NCBI GenBank assembly: GCA_005938025.2
Contig: VCCI02000001.1
Span: 310,001-374,000 of the forward strand
Direction: 5' to 3'
Origin: Inquilinus sp. KBS0705
GTDB taxonomy: Bacteria; Bacteroidota; Bacteroidia; Sphingobacteriales; Sphingobacteriaceae
DNA length: 64,000 nucleotides
Shown in pieces: positions 1 through 8,181 of the stretch. A program made the position numbers and the translations under genes. The first letter of the stretch is position 1. Each line of letters starts with the position of its first letter. The notes under the pieces were generated by a model. That model was not told where the DNA came from. It ran no database searches and saw nothing but the letters and a program-made list of their open reading frames with translations.

Positions 1-203
1 CAGCCGATAGCATGGGCGCTTATTTAACCTTTGCACCGCGGCCCGGCTTAACCGACGACTCGCGCAACTGCATATCAAACATCCGCCCGGGTGGTTTGGA
101 TTTTAACACCGCTGCGGATAAGATATTTTACCTGATACAGGAGGCATTTAAACGAAAGTTATCGGGTGTTAATTTAAAAGATAATGAGGGCTTATTATTT
201 TAA
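1..203 (+). CDS. eutC: Ethanolamine ammonia-lyase small subunit, C-terminal end (partial)
   Basis: This is the 3' end of a gene that begins upstream of the window; the frame is open from base 3 and stops at 201-203. The visible tail contains [22 protein letters not shown] and a final SGVNLKD, which match the conserved C-terminus of EutC, the light chain of the B12-dependent enzyme that splits ethanolamine into acetaldehyde and ammonia. The internal ATG at 12 is not a plausible start because homology continues upstream of it. The large subunit eutB would be expected just outside the window. No microcompartment genes are visible here. The family assignment rests on recognised motifs in about 66 residues. 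Confidence 0.82.
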   Translation, partial: ADSMGAYLTFAPRPGLTDDSRNCISNIRPGGLDFNTAADKIFYLIQEAFKRKLSGVNLKDNEGLLF

Positions 204-280
204 ATTACCCGTTAAAAATTATTTCTTTAAAACCTGATCCAAAAAAAATCCGTAATTATACCCGACCGAAACTATTATTT

Positions 281-1474
281 ATGATAAAACCACCTGTTCC
301 TGAAAATGAAATGGAAAGGATCATCAGTCTGGCCGACTATGATCTGGATTACTCGGGCTTTGAAGAAAGCTTTAAAGACCTTGCCAAACTGGCGGCTAAA
401 GTTGCCGGCACATCCATCTCATTAGTTAACCTAATCGACTCGTATACACAATGGACCATTACTAATCATGGTTTGGACATTGAGCAAATGCCGCGTGAAG
501 ATTCAGTTTGCCAGTACACCATTGTTAATGAACATTTTGAGGTAGAGGATCTGCGCGCTGATGACCGATTTAAAGATAAGTTTTACGTTACCGGCCAGCC
601 GCTGGTGCGCTATTACTACGGTGTACCATTACGCACCAGCGATGGCCATAATTTGGGCGCTTTATGTGTTTTAGACAGAGACCTGAAATCGCTATCACCC
701 GAAAAAACCGAGTTGCTAAAAATTATTGCCGACGAGATAGTTAACCGTTTAAACGCCCATAAGTTAATAAGCAAACTAAACGGCAAATTAAAAGAGGCTA
801 ACGAGTCGCGCAAAAAAGTGGCTCATGATATCCGCGGGCCTTTGGGCGGTATCATAGGGCTTGCCCAGGTAATAAGCGATCAGGGTAAAGAAAATGAGAT
901 AGACGAAGTATTGGAGTTTATAAACCTGATACAAAAAAGCGGTCGCTCGTTATTAGAACTTGCCGACGAAATATTAAGTATAGACAAGCCGGATAAGCTT
1001 AACAGCGATCAGTTTAATTTAACCGTATTTAAGGATAAGCTCGAAAAACTGTATGTGCCGCAAGCAATGAATAAGAATATCAAGTTTGTGGTGAACACAT
1101 CGGTAAATTCATCAGGCATACCATTCTCTAAAAGTAAATTACTGCAAATTACGGGTAACCTTATATCAAATGCCATGAAGTTTACACCAAAAGACGGCAG
1201 CGTAACGGTAGACCTTAGCCTGAAGATTGAAGAAGACCATAACTTGTTGCAAATAAATGTAACCGATACAGGTGTAGGCCTTGATACAGATAGTATAAAT
1301 AACATACTGAGCGGAAACGCATCATCAACAAATGGTACAAGCGGCGAGCAGGGCTATGGCTTTGGCCTGGCGCTGGTAAAGCATTTGGTTGATAGCCTTA
1401 AAGGTACCATGCATATTTATTCGCAGCCCGGGCAGGGCGCTAACTTCGAGGTTGTTTTACCGCAAAAGCAGTAA
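281..1474 (+). CDS. GAF-domain sensor histidine kinase
   Basis: A 397-residue soluble kinase with no membrane segment or signal peptide. Residues about 25-160 form a GAF domain (SVCQYTI, YYYGVPLRT, LGALCVLD), of the type found in cytoplasmic sensor kinases. A HisKA domain follows with the phosphoacceptor His182 in KKVAHDIRGPLGG. The HATPase domain then shows an N box (GNLISNAMKFT), a G1 box (DTGVGL) and a G2 box (GYGFGLALVK), so the kinase core looks complete. No response regulator is adjacent, so it is an orphan whose partner is unknown. The signal sensed cannot be read from the sequence. Confidence 0.9.
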   Translation: MIKPPVPENEMERIISLADYDLDYSGFEESFKDLAKLAAKVAGTSISLVNLIDSYTQWTITNHGLDIEQMPREDSVCQYTIVNEHFEVEDLRADDRFKDKFYVTGQPLVRYYYGVPLRTSDGHNLGALCVLDRDLKSLSPEKTELLKIIADEIVNRLNAHKLISKLNGKLKEANESRKKVAHDIRGPLGGIIGLAQVISDQGKENEIDEVLEFINLIQKSGRSLLELADEILSIDKPDKLNSDQFNLTVFKDKLEKLYVPQAMNKNIKFVVNTSVNSSGIPFSKSKLLQITGNLISNAMKFTPKDGSVTVDLSLKIEEDHNLLQINVTDTGVGLDTDSINNILSGNASSTNGTSGEQGYGFGLALVKHLVDSLKGTMHIYSQPGQGANFEVVLPQKQ

Positions 1475-1508
1475 ACTGATCTTGTAGCAAAAACCACCTT
1501 CAAAAATA

Positions 1509-1546
1509 TACCAACTGTACCCATAATTCTTGCGGTGCAGTTGGTA
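1509..1546 (+). terminator. Hairpin downstream of the histidine kinase
   Basis: An inverted repeat pairs TACCAACTGTACC with GGTGCAGTTGGTA (13 bp with one G-U wobble) around a 12-nt loop, 35 bases after the stop codon. There is no clear T-tract, so termination activity is uncertain. Confidence 0.4.
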
Positions 1547-1580
1547 CTATTACCGCTTCCGTAACACTTTTAGTACAGAT

Positions 1581-1610
1581 TTTGCCGGGCTAAATAATTT
1601 AATAACTTTG
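1581..1610 (+). promoter_or_regulatory. Bacteroidota-type promoter for the sugar isomerase-like gene
   Basis: A TTTG at 1581-1584 and a perfect -7 element TAACTTTG at 1603-1610 are separated by 18 bases, which fits the Bacteroidota consensus (-33 TTTG, -7 TAnnTTTG). The ATG follows 34 bases after the -7 element. Confidence 0.7.
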
Positions 1611-1644
1611 GTTTAAACCAATATTAAACCCGGTATTTAAAATC

Positions 1645-2580
1645 ATGAAAGAAAATAACTTAAGCAGGCGCCAGTTTATTGGCACCGGTGCTATTGCTGC
1701 AACAGGCATGTTGTTATTAAGCAAGGCTTCATTTGCGCGGTCGCTGTTTGCCGCCGATAAACCAAATTCAAAGATAAATGGCGTACAGATAGGGGTAATA
1801 ACCTATTCGTTCCGTAGTATGCCCGGCACTGCCGAAGACCTGCTGAAGTATTGTATAGATTGTAATATAAACGCCATTGAGTTAATGGGCGATGCCGCCG
1901 AGGCTTACGCCGGAGCCCCAAAACGCGAAAAAGGTGGTAATTGGGATGAGTTTAGTAAAAAAATGGCCGAATGGCGCGCAAACGCACCTATGGATAAGTT
2001 TAAAGACCTGCGTAAGATGTATAATGATGCCGGTGTAAGCATATACGCCTGGAAACCCAATGCCCTTAACCCCAAAAATACCGATGCCGAAATTGACTAT
2101 GCATTTAACGTAGCCAAAGTGCTTGGGGCAAGCCATGTAACTGTCGAATTAGGCGACGAGGCACAAAGCAAACGCCTTGGCGACCTGGCAACAAAGCATA
2201 AAGTTTATGTAGGCTACCACGCGCATACACAAGCTACACCCACATTGTGGGATACTGCGTTGTCGCAATCAAAATACAATGCGGTAAACCTTGATATTGG
2301 CCACTACTCGTCGGGCACAAGCAGCAGCCCGGTGCCATTTATCGAAAAATACCACGACCGTATAGTAAGCATGCACATTAAGGACCGTAAGTTTCATGAT
2401 GGGCCAAATGCACCATGGGGCCAGGGCGATACGCCGATAAAAGAGGTGCTGGCTTTAATGAAAGCCAATAAATATAAGTTCCCGGCTACCATAGAGCTGG
2501 AATACGATATCCCGGCAGGCTCAAATGCTGTGGAGCAGGTAAAAATCTGCCGCGCTTATGCAGCCGATGCGTTAAAATAA
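1645..2580 (+). CDS. Tat-exported sugar phosphate isomerase/epimerase-like protein
   Basis: A 311-residue protein starting with a twin-arginine signal (SRRQFIG, residues 7-13) and a hydrophobic stretch ending near residue 33, so it is probably exported to the periplasm. The mature part has the xylose-isomerase-like TIM-barrel pattern of the IolE/AP-endonuclease-2 superfamily: GVITYSFRSM at strand 1, NAIELMGD, a central GYHAHTQ, VNLDIGHY and MHIKDR with likely metal-binding His, Asp and Glu residues, and a final ATIELEYD. Exported members of this family are common in Bacteroidota and often linked to glycan breakdown. The substrate is unknown. It is transcribed alone from a good promoter and is followed by a terminator. 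Confidence 0.85.
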   Translation: MKENNLSRRQFIGTGAIAATGMLLLSKASFARSLFAADKPNSKINGVQIGVITYSFRSMPGTAEDLLKYCIDCNINAIELMGDAAEAYAGAPKREKGGNWDEFSKKMAEWRANAPMDKFKDLRKMYNDAGVSIYAWKPNALNPKNTDAEIDYAFNVAKVLGASHVTVELGDEAQSKRLGDLATKHKVYVGYHAHTQATPTLWDTALSQSKYNAVNLDIGHYSSGTSSSPVPFIEKYHDRIVSMHIKDRKFHDGPNAPWGQGDTPIKEVLALMKANKYKFPATIELEYDIPAGSNAVEQVKICRAYAADALK

Positions 2581-2590
2581 CCAATACGTA

Positions 2591-2613
2591 TAAGGGGACG
2601 GATAGTCCCCTTA
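2591..2613 (+). terminator. Terminator after the sugar isomerase-like gene
   Basis: A perfect 9-bp stem TAAGGGGAC/GTCCCCTTA with a 5-nt loop lies 10 bases past the stop codon and is followed by TATTT. Confidence 0.7.
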
Positions 2614-3015
2614 TATTTATACCCATAAATACACAACTCTCCTTAACTGTCCTTTACAGCGGCTCCCCGCCGTACCAGCCAATCGGTAATCAAAAAAACG
2701 AGGCAAGTTGTTTAAAACTTTTTTTATTGGAATATTTTTTTATATTAGTGAGTGCAGGGTAACGAAAAAATGAAAAAAATCTCCCTGTAACCAACAAAAA
2801 AATGGAATGATTTATAGCCCAATATGCAAAGGTTATAGGCCATAGCTGCTCAAAAAGCCACTTTTAATATCAAAATAAAGCTTAATAAAAAGATACACAA
2901 TCAGTTAAAACTTATTTAACACAATTATTAGCATACCAACTGGTATGTGTAGTGTATTTTATTATAAAACTTTAACTTCGTTTAAGGGTTTAAAAACCGG
3001 ACATCTATACTATAA
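2614..3015. other. Intergenic region with no gene recognised
   Basis: About 400 bases upstream of the antiporter gene hold only very short open frames. Several A- or T-rich stretches are present (around 2720-2790). TAACTTCG at 2973-2980 is one mismatch from the -7 consensus but has no convincing TTTG upstream. No known riboswitch or RNA was recognised. Confidence 0.5.
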
Positions 3016-4272
3016 ATGAATACACAGGAAATTATCACTATAACTATTGTATTGGCTGCTGTATTCGCCTACATCAATCATCAGTTTATAAAATGGCCGC
3101 CTACCATAGGTATCATGGCGCTCTCGCTTATATCGTCAATATTGCTTGCAACACTGGGTAGTAAAGGGTCATTGTTGTCGGCAAAGGCCATTGAGTTAGC
3201 CGTGTCGGTAGATTTTAGAGATGTATTGATGAACTTTATGCTGAGCTTTTTGCTATTTGCCGGAGCAATACATATTGATGCGGCAAAACTGCGTAAAGAA
3301 CGCTGGCCCATATTGTTACTGGCTACCATCGGCACGCTTATATCAACCTTTTTGGTTGGATGGATGGCCTGGATGCTGTTTAAGCTGTTTGCCATGCCCG
3401 TGCCCTTTATTTATTGCCTTTTATTCGGTTCGCTTATATCCCCAACAGATCCTATCGCCGTATTAGGTATACTAAAACAAGCCGGTATACCCGCTTCGCT
3501 TGAGTTAAAAATATCAGGCGAATCGTTATTTAACGACGGTATTGCGGTGGTGATATTCATTAGTATAGCCGAAGTTGCCCGCTCAGGCGTGGACAGTTTT
3601 TCGGCCATTGCAGTGGGTAAGCTGTTTATGCAAGAGGCCTTAGGAGGCGTACTGTTTGGCGTGTTATTAGGCTACGCCGGATTTTTTGCCCTTAAATCAA
3701 TAGATGATTATAAGGTAGAGGTAATGATAACCCTTGCTATAGTCATGGGTGGTTATTTGCTGGCTTCGCATTTACATGTTTCGGGTCCGCTGGCTATGGT
3801 TGTGGCGGGTATTATTACGGGCAACAAGGTTACTGAACAAAGTATGAGTGACATAACCCGTGATTACCTGAACAAGTTTTGGGAACTGATAGACGAGATA
3901 CTGAACGCTATATTATTTTTATTGATAGGGCTTGAGATGCTCATTATCAAAATAAACCCAACGGTGATGCTCATAGGGGTAATATGTATAGCGCTGGTTT
4001 TATTGGCCCGCTGGGTATCGGTTATATTGCCTGTTTCGTTGCTTCGTTATAAGCTAAAATTCGAGAAACATGCGGTAGCCATACTTACATGGGGTGGCTT
4101 ACGTGGAGGTATCTCAGTAGCGCTGGCCCTATCATTAAGCACCGAAATGTACCGTGACGAGTTTGTACTTATTACCTATATTATTGTGGTATTCTCTATT
4201 TTAGTGCAGGGTTTAACAATAGGTAAATTGGCCAAGAGGCTTCAAAAAGCACCTATAACGGTATCAAATTAA
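3016..4272 (+). CDS. CPA1-family Na+/H+ antiporter
   Basis: A 418-residue polytopic membrane protein with about 12 hydrophobic segments. The motifs are those of the monovalent cation:proton antiporter-1 (NhaP/NHE) family: FAGAIHID, GSLISPTDPIAVLGIL, SGESLFNDGIAVVIF with the ND pair typical of electroneutral exchangers, and TWGGLRGGISVALALSL near the C-terminus. It should exchange Na+ or K+ for H+ across the inner membrane for pH and salt homeostasis. There is no cytoplasmic TrkA-like tail. The Crp-like regulator begins 3 bases after its stop codon, so the two are probably co-transcribed. Ion preference cannot be deduced. Confidence 0.92.
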   Translation: MNTQEIITITIVLAAVFAYINHQFIKWPPTIGIMALSLISSILLATLGSKGSLLSAKAIELAVSVDFRDVLMNFMLSFLLFAGAIHIDAAKLRKERWPILLLATIGTLISTFLVGWMAWMLFKLFAMPVPFIYCLLFGSLISPTDPIAVLGILKQAGIPASLELKISGESLFNDGIAVVIFISIAEVARSGVDSFSAIAVGKLFMQEALGGVLFGVLLGYAGFFALKSIDDYKVEVMITLAIVMGGYLLASHLHVSGPLAMVVAGIITGNKVTEQSMSDITRDYLNKFWELIDEILNAILFLLIGLEMLIIKINPTVMLIGVICIALVLLARWVSVILPVSLLRYKLKFEKHAVAILTWGGLRGGISVALALSLSTEMYRDEFVLITYIIVVFSILVQGLTIGKLAKRLQKAPITVSN

Positions 4273-4275
4273 TTA

Positions 4276-4866
4276 ATGACCATGTATCCGGATCTGCTTT
4301 TACATATCAAACGGTATGTTTTATTAACCCCGGCAGAGGAACAACTGATTTGTGACAGCCTGGAGTTAAAAAAAATCAAAAAGAAACAGCTTTTACTGGA
4401 GCCGGGTAAGCTTTGCCAGGGTAATTACTTTGTTGTAAAAGGTTTGGTAAGGCAGTATTTTTTAAATAAAAAACTAAACGAGCAGATCATCCAGTTTGGG
4501 TTGGAAACCTGGTGGATAGCCGATCAGGATAGCTTGTTAAATGCAAAGCCATCAACCACTTATATACAAACCATTGAGGCGACTGAAGTATTGTTAATGA
4601 CCGAGAAGAACCGTGTGATGCTTTTCGAAAAAATACCCGCTTTTGAAAGCTATTTCCGTATAATGATGCAAAAAGCCTTTGTGGCCGCCCAACGCCGTAT
4701 AGGTTTCATTTTTAACATGAACGACGAAGAACGTTACCGCCACTTCTCGGCACTTTACCCAGCCTTTATGCAGCGGATACCACAGTATATGCTGGCATCG
4801 TACCTTGGCTTTACACCGCAGTTTTTAAGCAGGTTAAGGGCAAAAAAAGCCCCCCAAGCCCCCTAA
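4276..4866 (+). CDS. Crp/Fnr-family regulator with repeat-derived C-terminus
   Basis: A 196-residue protein with a cyclic-nucleotide-binding-like beta barrel (residues about 25-115, including LLEPGKLCQGNYFVVKGLVR) and a C-terminal helix-turn-helix region (YMLASYLGFTPQFLSRLR). This is the short Bacteroidota subfamily of Crp-like regulators, which usually lacks cAMP-contact residues; the ligand is unknown. The gene lies 3 bases behind the antiporter and may control it. The last residues, KKAPQAP, and the stop codon come from a GC-rich palindromic repeat beginning near 4848, so the original end of the gene was probably overwritten. ATG 4276 or the ATG two codons later (4282) could be the start. 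Confidence 0.87.
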   Translation: MTMYPDLLLHIKRYVLLTPAEEQLICDSLELKKIKKKQLLLEPGKLCQGNYFVVKGLVRQYFLNKKLNEQIIQFGLETWWIADQDSLLNAKPSTTYIQTIEATEVLLMTEKNRVMLFEKIPAFESYFRIMMQKAFVAAQRRIGFIFNMNDEERYRHFSALYPAFMQRIPQYMLASYLGFTPQFLSRLRAKKAPQAP

Positions 4867-4972
4867 AGGGGGAGAGCCCTCTTTTTCTTAACGGGGAAGT
4901 AAAACCCTATTATGACTGTTTTTAAAGCATTTCAAAAGCTCCCCTTCAGGGGCTGGGGGTACTTTTCTTAAA
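4848..4972. repeat. GC-rich inverted-repeat element (copy 1)
   Basis: The left arm (4848-4880) reads AGCCCCCCAAGCCCCCTAAA followed by GGGGGAG. The right arm (4937-4959) is roughly its reverse complement: CTCCCCTTCAGGGGCTGGGGG. About 55 bases separate the arms. Related copies are at 29681-29756 and inside thyA at 34485-34513. This resembles the non-coding palindromic elements scattered through many Sphingobacteriaceae genomes. The element overlaps the end of the Crp-like gene. Confidence 0.75.
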
Positions 4973-5035
4973 CTCAGTTCATTTTTTGAGGGGCGGTTGT
5001 TGTGCAACTTTGTATTAACAAAAAACAAAGAAAAC

Positions 5036-5473
5036 ATGGGCAACAGAATTAAAATTGTAAAAAACCCGGCTGTATATAAAGCCATGATGGCGCTTGAAAG
5101 CTATGTGCAAGCAACCGAAATTACACCCCTGCACCAGGAACTGATAAAAATACGCGCGTCGCAAATAAACGGCTGTGCCTACTGCCTTGATATGCACACA
5201 AAAGATGCACGCAAGGCAGGCGAAACCGAACAAAGGATATATACGCTGAGCGCCTGGCGCGAAACTCCATTTTTTGACGAAAAGGAGCAGGCTATTTTGG
5301 CCTTAACAGAAGAAGTTACGCTGATAAGCAAGGGTGGCGTATCAAACGAAACTTATGATAAAGCCATAGCAGTTTTAGGCGATGCTTATTTTACACAGGT
5401 TTACATGGCCATCATCGCTATAAACGGGTGGAACAGGATAGCCATAGGTACCAAAATGGAACCGGGTATGTAA
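5036..5473 (+). CDS. AhpD-like carboxymuconolactone decarboxylase family protein
   Basis: A 145-residue protein when started at ATG 5036 (MGNRIKIVKNP). An in-frame ATG at 4997 would add 13 residues that look like translated leader. The all-helical CMD fold is indicated by RASQINGCAYCLDMHTKDAR with the redox motif Cys47-x2-Cys50 and His54, as in AhpD alkylhydroperoxidases. It probably acts as a small cytoplasmic peroxidase or thiol-disulfide protein; the true substrate is unknown. A CAACTTTG at 5005-5012, one mismatch from the -7 consensus, may be its promoter. It is transcribed alone and ends at a strong bidirectional terminator. Confidence 0.88.
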   Translation: MGNRIKIVKNPAVYKAMMALESYVQATEITPLHQELIKIRASQINGCAYCLDMHTKDARKAGETEQRIYTLSAWRETPFFDEKEQAILALTEEVTLISKGGVSNETYDKAIAVLGDAYFTQVYMAIIAINGWNRIAIGTKMEPGM

Positions 5474-5490
5474 TATGCCTTGCCAATGTA

Positions 5491-5525
5491 AAAGAGGCCG
5501 GTATCGTTAACTTACCGGCCTCTTT
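5491..5525. terminator. Bidirectional terminator between convergent genes
   Basis: A perfect 13-bp stem AAAGAGGCCGGTA/TACCGGCCTCTTT with a 9-nt loop lies between the AhpD-like gene and the convergent hypothetical gene. A- and T-runs on either side allow it to work in both directions. Confidence 0.85.
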
Positions 5526-5528
5526 GCT

Positions 5529-5876
5529 TTAAATGGCTTTGTAAGATGATATATGGCTTGTTTTTATACTTAGTATAAACGATTTGCCAATGCTTATTTT
5601 AATGCTTTTATCTTGCAGCATAGCTTTAATAGTCTCGTCGGTTTTTAAAGCTTCAAATAAGTCGCGGGCTACGGCCGAGCCGCTAATATTGTTGGTTACC
5701 TTGCCGTTTTCGATAGTAAGGTTAAAGGTATAGCCTGATTTACCACGATCGCCGGCCGATTCAAAATCGGTGATATTTAGCTTAAAGCTTTGCTCTTGAA
5801 CAAGGCTTTTTTTAAGGTGTAAACGTATAACGGGTATGTACTTTCTCCAGGTTGTTAAATATTTTCTTTCTTCCAT
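5529..5876 (-). CDS. Conserved hypothetical protein
   Basis: A 115-residue protein with no signal peptide or membrane segment and a lysine-rich, mixed alpha/beta pattern (FKLNITDFE, YTFNLTIENGKV, IKISIGKSFILSIKT). No family was recognised. It lies downstream of the GH127 gene on the same strand, 45 bases after it reads in, and could be co-transcribed. Codon use looks like the neighbours. The ATG at 5876 is the only good start. No function is proposed. Confidence 0.6.
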   Translation of the reverse strand: MEERKYLTTWRKYIPVIRLHLKKSLVQEQSFKLNITDFESAGDRGKSGYTFNLTIENGKVTNNISGSAVARDLFEALKTDETIKAMLQDKSIKISIGKSFILSIKTSHISSYKAI

Positions 5877-5921
5877 GTATGCCGGTAAAGGTAGAACATT
5901 AAATCGGTTACCCTAATAAAG

Positions 5922-7928
5922 CTACTTTTTATCAATCACCGGGAACTGCGCTATGCGTAAGCGTGTACAACCATAAGGTATCAGCGTTATCTCTTCTTCC
6001 TCTTTAGCGGTCTCCATTTGGTAAATAGGGCTATAGGGGATGGGCCCTGTCATATCGTTATACAACACCCACGAAGGAATGCGCCTGGCCTTGGTTTTAA
6101 TGCTGATAGGCGCATTTTGTTGTGTCCATGGGTAATTACTTACATCGCCCGTTGCCTGTACTTTATAGGCATCGTCAAGCTTATTATCGGGTGTGCGTAT
6201 AAGGCCATAATTCCAGGGAGTGGTTGGATAGATCTCGGTCCAGCTATCGCCATAGTCCAGGGCGTCCTTATCATTTTTGATCACTTTGGCATCCTCGCCA
6301 ATTTTTAAGGCATAAACAATTGGGCCGCGCTCTATAGATGCAGAATTTTCGTACCATGTATTTTTGGTGATGTGCATAGGCAGGGTAAGCTCTACAACGT
6401 CGCCGTTTTTCCACGTACGGTTTATTTGCACTACCTGGTTACCATCAGGCTGTGAGTAGGCGGCGCCATTTATGCTGATATTGGCTTTTTTACACCACTC
6501 GGGTATGCGTAAGCTAAATGGGAAGGCAATATCGCCCTTGCTTTGTAAGGTGAATTTAATGGTTTCGCCAAAGGGGTAGCCGGTTTCTTCTTTAAACGAT
6601 ATTTCGCTATGATGGCCCACAAATGCTTTTACTTCGCTGGGCGAGTATACCAACGCGGCCAAACCATTATCGGGGGTGGCGTACCAAAGGTTTTGTGTGA
6701 ATTTTGGCCAGCCCTGGTGCATGTTAGATGTGCAGCAAGGGTAGCCGGTAAGTAAACCGTAGCAAACATCGGTACCGTGGTGATTAATATCAAAATTGCG
6801 CATTTGCCTGTTTATTACCACCTGGTTGGCTTGTTGAAAGTACTGGCGGGTCATAAAATCTTCAGATACCTGCGTAGGCATCGCATTAAAGGCAATACGT
6901 TCTAAATGATCGGCGTAATTCACCTTGCCTGTAATGGCTAAGGTATTTTCAAGGGTATACATCATTTCTACCGCGCTGCACAATTCCGACCCCTGTGTAG
7001 GGTTGTTGCCATGCAGCGATTCGTCGCCGCCATACATACCATGCGCCATGCCATCATATTTGCGCAGATCCTTAAATCCCTTTACCATGGCATCCAAATA
7101 TTTGGCATCGCTATGGTGCTGGTAGTAAATAATAGGCTCTTTCATACCCTCGGCCAGGTTTACGCCATGTATACTGCCGTCGGTCATCAACATATCGGTA
7201 TTTAAAAAAGCATTGGTAAAATCAAAGGTTTGCTTGTGCAGCAAGTCGCCCAGATCAAGCAAAAATTTATCGCCTGTAATGTTATACAGCCAATAAACCA
7301 TGGCAAGGTTATCGCCGCCGCGGTAACGTGCCCAAAACGTCCAATGATCGAGCGGTTTTTGAGGTAATTCTTTTAGCTGGTATTTAAAATAATTGGTCAT
7401 TAAAGTGGTTACCCGCTTATCCTGCGTGGCCGAATAATATTGCTGCAGCACCTTTAGCATCACAATTTTTGGCCACCAGTCCTGCGTGTTGTCGCGCTGT
7501 ATGCCGGCTTCTTCAGGCAGGTCTTTTTTTGGGCCGAACAAGCCATCAGAGCGCTGACTTTTTATGCTCCACTCTACCCAGGGTTTTACTTTTGCAATAA
7601 GTGCCTTGTCATCCAAAATATAGGCAAGGGGCAATAGGCCATCAATCCAGTAAGGGCCGCGTTCCCATTGGTCGCCATCGCCGCCAAGCCAGCCGTTACG
7701 GTTGCCCATAACCAGCGGGTAAAGTTTATCTAAATTACCGGTTGCACCTGTTTTTTGGCGTATCAGCATCTCTTTTAACCATCCCTCGGGCTTTATGGCT
7801 CCAAGCGGCAGCTCGATGTATGGGTTTTGGCGTAACGGTGCTTTTGCAGTTGCGTAGTTGGTGTTTTGCGCATTTGCCTTTATAAAAAAGCAGGCAACAA
7901 GAGCCGGGATAAGTAATTTAATTTTCAT
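5922..7928 (-). CDS. Exported glycoside hydrolase family 127 protein (beta-L-arabinofuranosidase-like)
   Basis: A 668-residue protein with a Sec signal peptide (residues 1-20, ending IKANA). It matches the GH127/DUF1680 family: an (alpha/alpha)6 barrel with WIDGLLPLAYILDD near residue 95, the segment ELCSAVEMM (315-323) and CCTSN (398-402), which in characterised GH127 enzymes hold the acidic and cysteine residues of a zinc-thiolate catalytic site. A beta-sandwich follows (FSLRIPEWC). The expected reaction is release of beta-L-arabinofuranose from plant glycans in the periplasm. No SusCD pair or other glycosidase is adjacent, so the true substrate is open. The downstream hypothetical gene may share its transcript. 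Confidence 0.85.
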   Translation of the reverse strand: MKIKLLIPALVACFFIKANAQNTNYATAKAPLRQNPYIELPLGAIKPEGWLKEMLIRQKTGATGNLDKLYPLVMGNRNGWLGGDGDQWERGPYWIDGLLPLAYILDDKALIAKVKPWVEWSIKSQRSDGLFGPKKDLPEEAGIQRDNTQDWWPKIVMLKVLQQYYSATQDKRVTTLMTNYFKYQLKELPQKPLDHWTFWARYRGGDNLAMVYWLYNITGDKFLLDLGDLLHKQTFDFTNAFLNTDMLMTDGSIHGVNLAEGMKEPIIYYQHHSDAKYLDAMVKGFKDLRKYDGMAHGMYGGDESLHGNNPTQGSELCSAVEMMYTLENTLAITGKVNYADHLERIAFNAMPTQVSEDFMTRQYFQQANQVVINRQMRNFDINHHGTDVCYGLLTGYPCCTSNMHQGWPKFTQNLWYATPDNGLAALVYSPSEVKAFVGHHSEISFKEETGYPFGETIKFTLQSKGDIAFPFSLRIPEWCKKANISINGAAYSQPDGNQVVQINRTWKNGDVVELTLPMHITKNTWYENSASIERGPIVYALKIGEDAKVIKNDKDALDYGDSWTEIYPTTPWNYGLIRTPDNKLDDAYKVQATGDVSNYPWTQQNAPISIKTKARRIPSWVLYNDMTGPIPYSPIYQMETAKEEEEITLIPYGCTRLRIAQFPVIDKK

Positions 7929-7973
7929 GGGTGAACAATTGGCAATGCAATAATACCCAATAGCTGTGAAACA

Positions 7974-8007
7974 AAAAACCGCTTAAGGGTAAACTTAGGC
8001 GGTTTTT
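7974..8007 (-). terminator. Terminator of tRNA-Arg
   Basis: A 12-bp hairpin, AAACCGCTTAAG with CTTAGGCGGTTT (one mismatch), lies just downstream of the minus-strand tRNA. It is followed by a T-run on that strand. Confidence 0.75.
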
Positions 8008-8014
8008 AAAAATG

Positions 8015-8086
8015 TGTTCTCGATGAGATTCGAACTCATATCGACGGCTTCGGAGGCCATAATTCTATCCATTGAACTACGAGAAC
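8015..8086 (-). tRNA. tRNA-Arg (anticodon CCG)
   Basis: The minus strand folds into a full cloverleaf: acceptor GTTCTCG/CGAGAAC, D stem GTTC/GAAT, anticodon stem ATGGC/GCCGT with loop CTCCGAA (anticodon CCG), a 4-nt variable loop, and T arm ATGAG TTCGAAT CTCAT. The discriminator base is A. The 3' CCA is not encoded (the next bases are CAT), so it must be added by tRNA nucleotidyltransferase. The gene stands alone between the GH127 and ychF genes. Confidence 0.96.
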
Positions 8087-8094
8087 AATATTTG

Positions 8095-8102
8095 CAAAGG
8101 TA
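8095..8102 (-). promoter_or_regulatory. -7 element of the tRNA-Arg promoter
   Basis: On the minus strand TACCTTTG fits TAnnTTTG. It ends 9 bases before the mature tRNA 5' end, which is the expected distance for a start just upstream of the tRNA. Confidence 0.6.
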
Positions 8103-8104
8103 TT

Positions 8105-8170
8105 ATATTAGAATCAAGAAGTAAGAATCAAGATTTAAGATTGATTTACCCGTTCATTCCTGGTTCTTAC
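8105..8170. repeat. AAGAATCAAGA-type intergenic repeat
   Basis: Near-tandem words GAATCAAG and TAAGAATCAAG are followed by an inverted arm (GTAAGAA at 8121, TTCTTAC at 8164). A similar stretch lies at the other end of ychF (9300-9360). This repeat style recurs in several gaps of the window. Confidence 0.5.
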
Positions 8171-8181
8171 ATCTGAGTGGC

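Noticed and set aside
12..203. Complete 63-residue small gene
   Set aside because: EutC motifs continue upstream of the ATG in the same frame, so this is the end of a larger gene cut by the window.
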